Positions 16,998 to 25,223 of a stretch of 44,947 nt of DNA are shown here, piece by piece (the stretch's first letter is position 1; every line of letters starts with the position of its first letter). The notes under the pieces were generated by a model, which was not told the DNA's origin, made no database searches, and worked only from the letters and a program-made list of their open reading frames with translations. Made by a program: the position numbers and the translations under genes. This DNA is from JBFIHF01 sp964411125 (GTDB lineage Bacteria; Myxococcota_A; Bradymonadia; Bradymonadales; Bradymonadaceae), in contig CAYPJU010000051.1 in NCBI GenBank assembly GCA_964411125.1, positions 1 to 44,947 of the forward strand, read 5' to 3'.

Positions 16998-18401
16998 TCA
17001 GAACTCGGCGTGGCGGGGCGTTCGAGGGAAGGGAATGACTTCTCGAATGTTGTCGACGCCCGTGGCGTACTGAATGGCCCGCTCGAAGCCGAGCCCGAAG
17101 CCTGCGTGCGGCACGGTCCCGTATTTGCGCAGATCCCGATACCACCAGTAATCATCGGTCTCGAGCCCCATCTCCTCGATCCGTGCGTCGAGGACGTCGA
17201 GGCGGTCTTCGCGCTGACTCCCGCCGATGATCTCCCCGATCCCGGGCGCGAGCACGTCCATCGCGGCGACGGTCTTCCCGTCGTCGTTCATCTTCATGTA
17301 GAAGGCTTTGATGTCCTTCGGGTAGTTCAGGACCGCGATCGGTCGCCCGATCTCTTCCTCGGTGAGCCATCGCTCGTGTTCGGACTGAAGGTCCGCCCCC
17401 CACTCCACGGGAAACTCGAACTTCTTGCCCGACTTCTGCAATCGCTCGATCGCCTCGGTGTAGTCCATCCTCGCGAAGTCGGATTCGACGAACGACTCGA
17501 GCCGGTCCCGGACGCCCTTCTGGACGAACTTGTTGAAGAGCTCCATGTCGTCCTGACGCTCGTCGAGGACCGCTTTGAAGATGTATTTGAGGAAATCCTC
17601 GGCGAGATCGGCATCGTCGGCGAGGTCGGCGAACGCGATCTCTGGTTCGACCATCCAGAATTCGGCGAGGTGTCGGCGGGTGTTCGAGTTCTCGGCACGG
17701 AACGTCGGACCGAAGGTGTAGACGCGGGACATCGAGACACAGAACGCTTCGACGCTGAGCTGGCCGGAAACCGTCAGGTGGGTCTCCTTGCCGAAGAAGT
17801 CCTTGTCGAAGTCGACCCCGCCACCCTCCTTGCGCGGAAGATTCGCGAGGTCGAGCGTCGAGACGCGGAACATCTCTCCTGCCCCTTCGGTATCGCTCGC
17901 GGTGATGATGGGGGTGTGAATCCAGAGGAACCCGTTTTCGTGAAAGTAGCGATGAATGGCCATCGCGAGGCAGTGGCGAACTCGGGTGATGGCACCGAGG
18001 AGGTTGGTACGCATCCGCAAATGGGCGTGCTCTCGCAGATGCTCCATCGAGTGGCGCTTGGGCTGCATCGGGTACGTCTCGGGATCGTCGACGAGACCGA
18101 TGATCTCGATGTCGGTCGGTTCGATCTCTACGGCCTGTCCCTTGGCGGGCGATTCGATGACCTTTCCCCGGACGCTGATCGAGCAGCCGGTGGTGAGCTG
18201 TCCGAGCTCCTCGAAGTTTTCGAGTGATTCGGGGGCGACGACCTGCACCGAATCGAGGCAGGAGCCGTCGTTGATCTGGATGAAGCAGATCCCGGCATTG
18301 GAATCACGCCTGGTACGGACCCAGCCCTGAACGAGAACTTCTTCGCCGACGGGTACTTTTCCGGCGAGGATGTGGTTGACGCGCGTATTACGAAAGAGCA
18401 T
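16998..18401 (-). CDS. asnS: Asparaginyl-tRNA synthetase
   Basis: 467 residues, the expected length. It charges tRNA-Asn with asparagine. The N-terminal OB-fold anticodon-binding domain includes VLVQGWVRTRRDSNAG and INDGS. The class II catalytic core has motif 2 in FGPTFRAENSNTRRHLAEF, IGEIIGGSQRE, and motif 3 GFGLGFERAIQY. The start is ATG 18401 with GGGAGG 7 bases before it; the longer upstream frame to 18653 is not part of the family. The presence of AsnRS suggests that asparagine charging does not depend solely on the GatCAB amidotransferase route here. The cognate tRNA gene is in the same window. Confidence 0.97.
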   Translation of the reverse strand: MLFRNTRVNHILAGKVPVGEEVLVQGWVRTRRDSNAGICFIQINDGSCLDSVQVVAPESLENFEELGQLTTGCSISVRGKVIESPAKGQAVEIEPTDIEIIGLVDDPETYPMQPKRHSMEHLREHAHLRMRTNLLGAITRVRHCLAMAIHRYFHENGFLWIHTPIITASDTEGAGEMFRVSTLDLANLPRKEGGGVDFDKDFFGKETHLTVSGQLSVEAFCVSMSRVYTFGPTFRAENSNTRRHLAEFWMVEPEIAFADLADDADLAEDFLKYIFKAVLDERQDDMELFNKFVQKGVRDRLESFVESDFARMDYTEAIERLQKSGKKFEFPVEWGADLQSEHERWLTEEEIGRPIAVLNYPKDIKAFYMKMNDDGKTVAAMDVLAPGIGEIIGGSQREDRLDVLDARIEEMGLETDDYWWYRDLRKYGTVPHAGFGLGFERAIQYATGVDNIREVIPFPRTPRHAEF

Positions 18402-18476
18402 GAGAACCTCCCTTGGGCGACCGTGGCGGGCAGAGATATCATGGACGGGCGTCGTTGACACCACGCTGGAGGCGAG

Positions 18477-18767
18477 ATGGCCCGATACAACTTTCAATGT
18501 TTTTCGTGCGGCGACCCGATCGAGTCGGACGCGGTCTTTCGAACCGACCGCTGCGGGGGCTGCGAGGCGGACGTGAAGACGTGTACGAACTGCCGCCACT
18601 ACGACGCGAGCGTTTCCAACGGTTGCCGGGAGACGGCGGCCGACTACGTGCACCGCAAGGACCGGGCGAACTACTGCGACTACTTCGATCCTCGCCGCGA
18701 CCGGATCGAGGTGAAGAGCGAGGTGGACGACGCCCGAGCGAAGCTCGAAGCGTTGTTCAAGAAATGA
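18477..18767 (+). CDS. Small Cys-rich (zinc-binding) conserved protein
   Basis: 96 residues. Nine Cys in the first 63 residues occur as CFSCG, CGGC, CTNC, then isolated Cys in NGCRE and NYCDYF. This looks like two zinc-ribbon-type knuckles. A charged C-terminal helix follows (RIEVKSEVDDARAKLEALFKK). The DVKTC-x-NC-x-x-YD...RANYCDYF arrangement is one I associate with short uncharacterised proteins of deltaproteobacteria, from memory. The start is ATG 18477 with GGAG 5 bases upstream. Its stop abuts the stop of the convergent YebC gene with no gap. The function is unknown; nucleic-acid or protein binding is possible. Confidence 0.7.
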   Translation: MARYNFQCFSCGDPIESDAVFRTDRCGGCEADVKTCTNCRHYDASVSNGCRETAADYVHRKDRANYCDYFDPRRDRIEVKSEVDDARAKLEALFKK

Positions 18768-19523
18768 TCATTCGTCGAGGGCCGCGGCGAGCTCGTCGGT
18801 CATCTCGAGGTTGTGCGCGACCGTCTCGACGTCGTCGTCGTCTTCGAGCAGATCGAGCAGCTTGCTAGTCTTCTTGGCGTCCGACAGCGAATCGGGGGTC
18901 GTCATGTTGTCGGAGACATGGACGAGGTCGTCTTCCATGAACTCTTCGATCCCGAAGCCTACGAGTGCTTCGCGGACGGTGGGGTAGTCACCGGGCTCGG
19001 TGGTGACGGTCATCGTGCCGTCTTCCTGCTCGAAGTCCTCGGCGCCGCTCTCGAGCGCCACGAGCATCACCTCGTCGGGGTCGAGCCCGTCGTCGGCGAA
19101 GGTCATGACGCCCTTGTTCTTGAACATCCACGCGACGCAGCCGTCCTGTCCGAGGTTGCCGCCGTACTTGGAGAAGTAGTGGCGGATGTTGGCGACGGTG
19201 CGGTTCCTGTTGTCGGTCGATCCGGTCACCATGATCGCGACGCCACCGGGCCCGTATCCTTCGTAGGTGAAGTCCTCGTAGGAGACGCCTTCGAGCTGCC
19301 CCGTGGCCTTCAGGATCGCCCGGGTGATGTTGTCCGACGGCATGTTCGCGGCTTTTGCCTTCTCGATGGCGAGCCGCAGCTCCGGGTTCATGTCGGGGTC
19401 CCCCCCACCCCGCCGTGCGGCGACGGTGATGTTCTTCACGAGTTTCGTGAAGATCTTTCCTTTCTTGGCGTCCTCGCGGGCCTTCTTGTGCTTGATGTTC
19501 GCCCACTTACTGTGTCCTGCCAT
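18768..19523 (-). CDS. yebC: YebC/PmpR-family protein (transcription and/or translation regulator)
   Basis: 251 residues, the usual size. The N-terminus MAGHSKWANIKHKK is diagnostic and is followed by KGKIFTKLVKNI, MPSDNITRAI and YEGYGPGGVAI. The C-terminal half is rich in acidic residues, as in the family. Members have been described as DNA-binding regulators and, more recently, as factors that relieve ribosome stalling on proline-rich stretches. The start is ATG 19523 with GGAGG 6 bases upstream; an in-frame ATG seven codons earlier lacks a site. It is often near ruvC in other bacteria, but no Holliday-junction genes are seen here. Confidence 0.95.
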   Translation of the reverse strand: MAGHSKWANIKHKKAREDAKKGKIFTKLVKNITVAARRGGGDPDMNPELRLAIEKAKAANMPSDNITRAILKATGQLEGVSYEDFTYEGYGPGGVAIMVTGSTDNRNRTVANIRHYFSKYGGNLGQDGCVAWMFKNKGVMTFADDGLDPDEVMLVALESGAEDFEQEDGTMTVTTEPGDYPTVREALVGFGIEEFMEDDLVHVSDNMTTPDSLSDAKKTSKLLDLLEDDDDVETVAHNLEMTDELAAALDE

Positions 19524-19715
19524 GACATCCTCCAGATGAATCACGTCGGCTCTGTATAGCGCTTCGAATGCGGAACGAAAAGCGGATGGAGTGGCGAATC
19601 GCGCCGCGTGGTGCGCGGCGCCGGGGCGTGTCTACACCGACGCTCGTGCATGGAAGGATTTGTCCGCGGGGAGTGGCAGGTGGCAGCGTGGGTCGGGGGA
19701 AGTTACCATCGCGCG

Positions 19716-20609
19716 ATGCTCACGATTCTGCTCAGTCTGCTGGCGATCATTAGCGCCATCGAGGGCGTCCGGCGGGACGAATGGTCGACGAGCCGACGAG
19801 CCTTGGCGGGGGCTTTCTCGATCGCCTGCGTCGTGGGGGCTGCGGCGATGCTCCCCAACATCCTCTACCTGCAGAAAGTCATTGGGCGTCTGGCGATGCC
19901 GACCGGAATCCTGTGGCTGTTGTTGGGCGCGATGGCGGTTCGTTCGTGGTATCGGGGGTCGAGGCTGGACGCCGCGCTCGCGACGTTCGCGTTTGTGGCG
20001 TACACGGCCGCTGGCGCACCTGCGACCGGCGACCGACTGCTCGCTTCGTTGGAGGCGGATTACGTCCCCCTCGTTCCGCTTTCGGGCGAGAAGCTCGACG
20101 CGGTCCTGGTGATGGGGGGCTCGACGGGCGTTGGGCCTGACGGTGGGACACAGTTGGCGACGTCGGGGGACCGCCTTCGGCTTGCGGCGATGGTTCACAA
20201 AGCGGGACGCACCGACACGCTCGTAGTCTCCGGCTCCACGATCGCGGGCCTCGGCCCTCCTCGGGACCTTGCGACTGAAGCAGCCGAGATTCTGGAGATG
20301 ATGGGGGTCCCGGCCGGCGCGATCGTGAAGCTTCGCGAACCGAAGAACTCGTCGCAGGAGCTGCGGGCGTTCGGCCGGCTCGCCGACGAGCGGGGTTGGC
20401 ACGCCGTCGGGCTCCTCACTTCGGCGTGGCACCTTCGTCGCTCGACACGGCTCGCCGCGGCCGAAGGGCTGGTGGTCGAGCCACTGCCGGCCGACTTTCG
20501 TGGGTCGAGGGGCTGGGACGGAGTCCTCTCCGTCGTGCCGGACGGCGACGGGTTCCGGAAGACTTCCGCAGCCTTCTGGGAGTATCTGGGCGCCGCGGTG
20601 GGAAGATAG
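19716..20609 (+). CDS. YdcF/ElyC-like (DUF218) membrane protein
   Basis: 297 residues. Three or four hydrophobic helices lie in the first 100 residues. A DUF218 domain (about 125-280) then begins LDAVLVMGGSTGVGPDG and continues with TDTLVVSGST, EILEMMGVPAGAI, EPKNSSQELR and the family motif near LLTSAWHLRRSTRL. Family members such as ElyC act in cell-envelope polysaccharide metabolism, and SanA-type members in vancomycin permeability. The start ATG 19716 is chosen because the hydrophobic N-terminus begins there and a GGGGGAAG lies upstream. The upstream extension to 19608 has no such character. Confidence 0.8.
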   Translation: MLTILLSLLAIISAIEGVRRDEWSTSRRALAGAFSIACVVGAAAMLPNILYLQKVIGRLAMPTGILWLLLGAMAVRSWYRGSRLDAALATFAFVAYTAAGAPATGDRLLASLEADYVPLVPLSGEKLDAVLVMGGSTGVGPDGGTQLATSGDRLRLAAMVHKAGRTDTLVVSGSTIAGLGPPRDLATEAAEILEMMGVPAGAIVKLREPKNSSQELRAFGRLADERGWHAVGLLTSAWHLRRSTRLAAAEGLVVEPLPADFRGSRGWDGVLSVVPDGDGFRKTSAAFWEYLGAAVGR

Positions 20610-20641
20610 AGCGTTGACTCCGGCGTTCGCGTGCTTCAGAT

Positions 20642-20653
20642 TGACCGCGGTCA
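20642..20653. promoter_or_regulatory. 12-bp palindrome TGACCGCGGTCA upstream of the TetR gene
   Basis: A perfect palindrome 30 bases before the start of the TetR-type gene, in a TTGACC context that could overlap a -35 box. A TetR autoregulatory operator is one reading. The same 12-mer occurs four more times in the window (12483, 13413, 23278, 36281), two or three of them inside unrelated coding frames, which weakens that reading. Confidence 0.35.
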
Positions 20654-20683
20654 TTCGAACACGTGAACACTCAGGAGGAGAAG

Positions 20684-21268
20684 ATGCCCAGCCGCGAGGA
20701 GCAGAGCGCGCAGACGCGCGAAAAGATCCTGCAGAAAGCGACGAACCTATTCATGGACGGTGGATACGACTCTGTATCGGTGTCCCAGATCACGAAGTCT
20801 GCGGGGGTTGCGAAGGGGACTTTCTTCGTCCACTTCCCGTCGAAGGCGAGCATCGTCGGAGAGCTGGGCCGGCAGCAGCTCGCCGGTGCGCTCGACATGA
20901 TCGAGTCGGGAGAGCGGATCGCGAGTTGGCCGTTCGACCGACAGGTGGAGCACGTCTTCCGAACGCTCGCACGGGCCGTGGATCAATCGGCGGAGACGAC
21001 GCGGATGTGGCTGGAGTTGGCGCGAGATCCAGCAGTGAAGGCCGTGATGGAGCCAGAGGAAGAGCGACTGAAGCGCGTGATGTCGGAGCTGACGAAAGCG
21101 GGGAAACGGACCGACGAGCTGCGAACGGACGTATTGGCGGACCGGATGGCGATGTATCTTCTGGGGATCTACTACAGCTCGCTCGCTCAGTGGGCGGCGC
21201 GCGGTGGCAACTTCGAGCGCTGGCTGATGGAGTCGGTTCGGCTGGCGCTCAATGGTTTGCGCGCCTGA
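20684..21268 (+). CDS. TetR-family transcriptional regulator
   Basis: 194 residues. An N-terminal helix-turn-helix (about 5-50) has the family layout: REKILQKATNLFMDGGYDSVSVSQITKSAGVAKGTFFVHF in sequence blocks, with the recognition helix near AGVAKGTFFVHF. A variable helical ligand domain follows. The start is ATG 20684, because GGAGGAG lies 5 bases upstream; an in-frame GTG at 20663 would put that site inside the gene. A palindrome at 20642 could be its operator. The next genes (RidA-like and GuaB1-like, 108 bp downstream) are plausible targets by position only. Confidence 0.85.
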   Translation: MPSREEQSAQTREKILQKATNLFMDGGYDSVSVSQITKSAGVAKGTFFVHFPSKASIVGELGRQQLAGALDMIESGERIASWPFDRQVEHVFRTLARAVDQSAETTRMWLELARDPAVKAVMEPEEERLKRVMSELTKAGKRTDELRTDVLADRMAMYLLGIYYSSLAQWAARGGNFERWLMESVRLALNGLRA

Positions 21269-21291
21269 CAGGTCTTTCGTATCGAAGCTTC

Positions 21292-21352
21292 GGCCGCCGC
21301 AGGCGGCCTGTATCTATATGCCATTGGGACATAGGCCGTCGGGCTATGTCCC
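21292..21352. promoter_or_regulatory. Two successive hairpins between the TetR and RidA genes
   Basis: The first is GGCCGCC-gca-GGCGGCC (21292-21308). The second is GGGACATAG (21326-21334) pairing with CTATGTCCC (21344-21352), 9 bp around a 9-base loop. There is no T run after either. They may end the TetR transcript, or form part of the leader of the RidA-GuaB1 pair whose first start is 24 bases farther on. Confidence 0.4.
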
Positions 21353-21376
21353 GTTGTGCCACACCTGGAGAATGAG

Positions 21377-21838
21377 ATGAGTGTCGAGAATCGATTGAAC
21401 GAGCTGGGCGTCGAGCTTCCGGATGCGCCCGCCCCCGCGGCGGCGTATCTGCCATGGAGCCGGACGGGGAACCTGGTGCTGACGGCGGGTCAGATCGCGG
21501 TGGATGGCAACAAAGAGTTCGTGGCGCAGGGGATCGTCGGCGCGGGCGTCGATCTGGAGACGGCGCAGGCGTGCGCCCGGCAATGCGCGATCAACGTACT
21601 CGCCCAGGTGAAGGCGGCGGTCGGGGACCTCGAGAACGTGGTTCGGATCGTAAAGCTGAACGTGTTCGTCGCTTCGACGGCCGATTTCACCGATCAGCAT
21701 CTGGTGGCCAACGCGGCATCGGAACTGATGGCGGCTGCGTTCGGTGACCGGGGACGGCACGCTCGCTCGGCGGTGGGTGTCCCCTCGCTGCCACTGAACA
21801 GCCCGGTGGAGATCGAAGCCATCGTGGAGGTGGCATGA
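21377..21838 (+). CDS. RidA-family (YjgF/UK114) protein
   Basis: 153 residues. RidA proteins hydrolyse reactive enamine/imine intermediates or have related deaminase roles. Visible are PAAAYLPWSRTGNLVLTAGQ near the N-terminus, a long helix block with VLAQVKAAVGDLENVVRIVK, and the terminal HARSAVGVPSLPL-x-SPVEIEA, which holds the conserved Arg. The subtype is the longer one, with an extended N-terminus relative to E. coli RidA (128 residues). The start is ATG 21377 with GGAG 6 bases upstream. Its stop overlaps the start of the GuaB1-like gene (ATGA), so the two are coupled. Confidence 0.85.
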   Translation: MSVENRLNELGVELPDAPAPAAAYLPWSRTGNLVLTAGQIAVDGNKEFVAQGIVGAGVDLETAQACARQCAINVLAQVKAAVGDLENVVRIVKLNVFVASTADFTDQHLVANAASELMAAAFGDRGRHARSAVGVPSLPLNSPVEIEAIVEVA

Positions 21839-23280
21839 AGTTTCTGCATCCCGAGCGTGACGAGCAGCTGGAGCTGTCGCTCGACGACGTGTTCATCGTG
21901 CCGTCTTACTACGACGGTGTGTCGCGCATGGACGTCGATCTCACCCCACGCGACTTCGCGGGCGGTTCGCATCCGATCGTGAGCGCGAACATGAACGCGG
22001 TGACCGGCAAGCGGATGGCAGAGACGATGGCGCGTTACGGGGGCCTGGGGGTCCTGCCCCAGGACATGGCGAGGGAGACGATCGAGCGGATCCTGAGCCA
22101 CATCAAGTCGGCCCACCCTCGGTTCGACACGCCGCTCGTGGTGACGCCTCAGGCGACGCTGCGGGACGTGGCGGGGATCATCCGAAAGCGTTCGCACGGG
22201 ATGGTGGTGGTGGTGGACGACCAGGGTCGCCCGATCGGGGTCGTGACACAGCGGGATCTTCGTGAGCGAGACCAGTACACGCAGGTGTCGGATCTGATGT
22301 CGGAGCGGTTGGTGACGATCGCGCCGGGGGTAGACAACCACGATGCGTTCCTCGCGATGCAGACCGGCAGGGTGCGTGGAGCTCCGGTGGTCGACGACGA
22401 CGGGCGACTGATGGGGATTCTGACGCGGGAAGACTCCGTGCGGCTGGAGCTCCTGCGTCCGAGCCTGGACAGCCGAGGGCGGCTGCAGGTCGCCGCGGCG
22501 CTGGGCATCTCTAGCCGGGCGGCGAAAGAGGCTTCCGCGCTCGTGGAGCTGGGGGTCGACGTCCTCGTGCTCGACACGGCGCATGGACATCAGCGTCGCA
22601 TGTTGGAAGCGATTCGCGCGGTACGTACGGAGGTCGGCGATGCGGTGCCGATCGTCGCCGGGAACGTCTGCACGGCGGAGGGGACGGCTGCGCTGATCGA
22701 AGCGGGAGCGGACATCGTGAAGGTGAACGTCGGACCGGGCGCCATGTGTACGACGCGGATGCAGACGGGGGCAGGTCGCCCGACGTTCAGCGCGGTCCGC
22801 GCTTGCGCGGTGGAAGCGGCCCGACACGGACGGTGGGTCTGGGCCGACGGGGGGGTGAAAAACCCTCGCGACGCCGCGCTGTACCTGGCTGCCGGCGCGT
22901 CCCGAGTCATGGTCGGGACGATGCTGTGCGGGACGTGGGAGTCCCCCGGAGACATTCGGGAAGACGCAGAAGGGGCGATGTACAAGGAGAACTACGGTAT
23001 GGCGTCGGCCCGCGCCGTGAGGGATCGCGTCTCGGGGCTCGACCCGTTCGAGCAAGCGAAGAAGGCGTTCTTTCGCGAAGGGATCTCGTCGTCGCGCATC
23101 TATCTTCACCCCGGTCGGGAGGGGGTCGGAGACATTCTGGTCGAGACGATTACGGGGATTCAGTCTTCCCTCACCTACGTCGGCGCGATGAATCTGGAAG
23201 AATTCACGGACCGGTCCGTGATCGGCGTTCAGACTTCGGCGGGGTACTACGAAGGAACTCCCCATGGGAAGGTTCGCTGA
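21835..23280 (+). CDS. guaB1: GuaB1-type IMP dehydrogenase-related protein (possible GMP reductase)
   Basis: 481 residues, with the IMPDH/GMP-reductase TIM barrel split by two CBS motifs (about 95-210). The catalytic loop reads NVGPGAMCTTRM with the nucleophile Cys at residue 305. The loop and the ADGGVKNPRD / VMVGTMLCGTWESPG blocks match the GuaB1 branch rather than true GuaB. GuaB1 proteins are annotated as IMPDH-related, and a mycobacterial member was reported to be a CBS-containing GMP reductase, converting GMP to IMP with NADPH. Function here is therefore inferred as purine salvage or balance. The gene is translationally coupled to the RidA gene upstream. Its stop TGA is part of a 12-bp palindrome shared with the stop of the convergent ABC exporter gene. 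Confidence 0.85.
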   Translation: MKFLHPERDEQLELSLDDVFIVPSYYDGVSRMDVDLTPRDFAGGSHPIVSANMNAVTGKRMAETMARYGGLGVLPQDMARETIERILSHIKSAHPRFDTPLVVTPQATLRDVAGIIRKRSHGMVVVVDDQGRPIGVVTQRDLRERDQYTQVSDLMSERLVTIAPGVDNHDAFLAMQTGRVRGAPVVDDDGRLMGILTREDSVRLELLRPSLDSRGRLQVAAALGISSRAAKEASALVELGVDVLVLDTAHGHQRRMLEAIRAVRTEVGDAVPIVAGNVCTAEGTAALIEAGADIVKVNVGPGAMCTTRMQTGAGRPTFSAVRACAVEAARHGRWVWADGGVKNPRDAALYLAAGASRVMVGTMLCGTWESPGDIREDAEGAMYKENYGMASARAVRDRVSGLDPFEQAKKAFFREGISSSRIYLHPGREGVGDILVETITGIQSSLTYVGAMNLEEFTDRSVIGVQTSAGYYEGTPHGKVR

Positions 23281-23289
23281 CCGCGGTCA
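23278..23289. repeat. Palindrome TGACCGCGGTCA that carries both stop codons of two convergent genes
   Basis: TGA at 23278-23280 ends the GuaB1-like gene. TCA at 23287-23289 is the complement of the TGA that ends the ABC exporter on the other strand. The six bases between are CCGCGG. It is one of five identical 12-mers in the window. Confidence 0.7.
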
Positions 23290-25062
23290 CTCCGCCGCGT
23301 TCGCCTCTCCGTCGTCCTGTTGCAGTTGCCACAATCTCGCGTAGGTGCCGCCAGCGGCGAGCAGTTCCCTATGGTTTCCTCTTTCGACGAGGCGACCGTT
23401 TTCGAGGACGAGGATGATGTCGGAATCGACGATGGTCGAGAGCCGGTGGGCGATCGTCAGGGTCGTTCGGTCCGCCGCGACGTCTCGCATCGCTCCGAGG
23501 ATGGCGCGCTCCGACGCAGAGTCGAGCGAAGAGGTCGCTTCGTCGAAGATCAGGATCTTGGGAGCCTTGAGCATCGCCCTGGCGATCGCGACGCGTTGCT
23601 TCTCCCCTCCCGACAGCTTGAGGCCTCGCTCGCCGACCATGGTGTCCCATCCGTTGGGGAGAGAGGCGATGAAGCTCGTGAGCGCGGCCATCTCGGCGGC
23701 CTGTTGCACCTCGTCGAAGGAGGCGTCGAGCCTGCCGTAGGCGATGTTGTAGCGGATCGTGTCGTTGAAGAGGACGGTGTCCTGGGGGACGATTCCGATG
23801 TGGCTCCGCAGGCTCTGCTGGGTGACTTCCCTGAGGTCGCGGCCATCGACCTCGATCGCACCGGCGGTGGGTTCGTAGAAGCGAAAGAGTAGCCGCGCGA
23901 TGGTGCTCTTCCCTGCCCCGCTCGGCCCCACCACCGCGACTTTCGCGCCGGGAGGGATGACGAAGTCGACGTCATGGAGGATTTTCCTGTCGGCGTCGTA
24001 GGCGAAATCGACATTTCGAAATCGAACGGAGGGCTGGGCGATGACGAGGGGTTGGGCGTCGTCGCGGTCGACGATCTCCGGCTCCGCGTCGAGGAGCTTG
24101 AACATGCGGTCCATGTCGGACGCGGCGTTCTTCAGGATCGAGTAGACGGTGCCGAGGAAGCCGAGGGGAATGAAGAGTTGGAGCAAGAAGGCGTTCACGG
24201 CGACGAGGTCACCGATCGACATGGTGCCTTCGACGACCTGCTGGGCGGCAAACACCATGGTGAAGGTAACGCCGATGGCGATGACGCAGCTCTGCAGACC
24301 GTTGAGCAGCGCGAGGCTGGAGATGACGCGGGTTGCGAGATCTTCCCAGCGGGACAGCGCTTCGTCGTACTGCTCCATCTCGAACTCCTCGTTCCCGAAG
24401 TACTTGACGGTCTCGAAGTTCAACAGGCTGTCGATGGCGCGCGAGCTCGCGCGGGAATCCTGCTCGTTTGCGGCGACGCGGAAACGGAGCCGCCAGGAGG
24501 TGAGCGAGAGGGTCACCAGGATGTAGACGACCAACGTCACGAGGGTGATGGCGGCGTACTTCCAACTGTACTCGGCGACGAGGATCGCACAGACCATGGC
24601 GAGCTCGAGGAAGGTCGGCACGATGTTGAAGAGTAGATAGTTCAGGAGAGTCGAGATGCTGTTCGTCCCGCGATCGATGTCTCGGGTGACGGCCCCGGTC
24701 TTGCGCTCGAGGTGAAAGCGTAGCGAGAGATCGTGGAGATGGCGCAGCAACCGGATCGACATGCGGCGCATGATGCCGTGTCGCACGCGGGCGAAGACGG
24801 TGGTCTGGAGTTCGCCGAAGAGGGTCGAGGAGAGCCGCAGCGCGCCATACGCGATGAGCAATCCGAGGGGGAGCGCGATCAGGGTACCTGCCTCGGCGTC
24901 GAGTTGGTCGACGATCGATCGGAGGAGCAGCGGTACGGAGACGGTGGCGCCCTTTGCCGCGACGAGAAGCAGCAGCGCAAACCCAGCGCGCCACTTGTAC
25001 ATCCAGAGGTACGGGATGATCTGGCGCACATGTCGCCAGCCGAGGGTCTGTCCTTCGCTCAT
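23287..25062 (-). CDS. Atm1/ABCB7-type ABC exporter (fused membrane and ATPase domains)
   Basis: About 591 residues: a six-helix transmembrane domain (about 20-330) followed by an ATPase domain. The ATPase shows Walker A VGPSGAGKST, Q-loop VPQDTVLFNDTIRYNIAYG, signature GLKLSGGEKQRVAIARAM, Walker B ILIFDEATSSLDS and the H-loop IAHRLST. The stretch around VLFNDTIRYNIAYG is typical of the Atm1/ABCB7/HMT1 group, whose members export glutathione-linked or iron-sulfur-related compounds and confer metal tolerance. The start is ATG 25062 (MSEGQTLGWRHV); ATG 25080 is an alternative, and neither has a strong ribosome site. The open frame to 25575 upstream is not membrane-like and overlaps the divergent lipoprotein gene. 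The substrate is inferred only from the subfamily. Confidence 0.9.
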   Translation of the reverse strand: MSEGQTLGWRHVRQIIPYLWMYKWRAGFALLLLVAAKGATVSVPLLLRSIVDQLDAEAGTLIALPLGLLIAYGALRLSSTLFGELQTTVFARVRHGIMRRMSIRLLRHLHDLSLRFHLERKTGAVTRDIDRGTNSISTLLNYLLFNIVPTFLELAMVCAILVAEYSWKYAAITLVTLVVYILVTLSLTSWRLRFRVAANEQDSRASSRAIDSLLNFETVKYFGNEEFEMEQYDEALSRWEDLATRVISSLALLNGLQSCVIAIGVTFTMVFAAQQVVEGTMSIGDLVAVNAFLLQLFIPLGFLGTVYSILKNAASDMDRMFKLLDAEPEIVDRDDAQPLVIAQPSVRFRNVDFAYDADRKILHDVDFVIPPGAKVAVVGPSGAGKSTIARLLFRFYEPTAGAIEVDGRDLREVTQQSLRSHIGIVPQDTVLFNDTIRYNIAYGRLDASFDEVQQAAEMAALTSFIASLPNGWDTMVGERGLKLSGGEKQRVAIARAMLKAPKILIFDEATSSLDSASERAILGAMRDVAADRTTLTIAHRLSTIVDSDIILVLENGRLVERGNHRELLAAGGTYARLWQLQQDDGEANAAE

Positions 25063-25223
25063 TCCGGAGTGGCGTCGCATTCTGATTCTCTGGCCTCGAG
25101 AGCTCGTCGGAGGATGCGGCGTTCGCGTCGAGAGTGCAACGCCGTTGCCGTGCATCGCGGTCAACACGGAGGCGTTCGCACGAACAAAGTGGTAGAACGG
25201 GCTCGAAATTCGGAGGTAGTACC

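Noticed and set aside
1014..18401. Functional linkage of tRNA-Asn and asnS
   Set aside because: They are 16 kb apart with many unrelated genes between, on no common transcript. Coincidence is the simpler view.
20642..20653. TGACCGCGGTCA as a dedicated TetR operator
   Set aside because: The same 12-mer lies in unrelated coding regions and at a convergent stop, so a general iterated motif is at least as likely. Kept only as a low-confidence regulatory feature.
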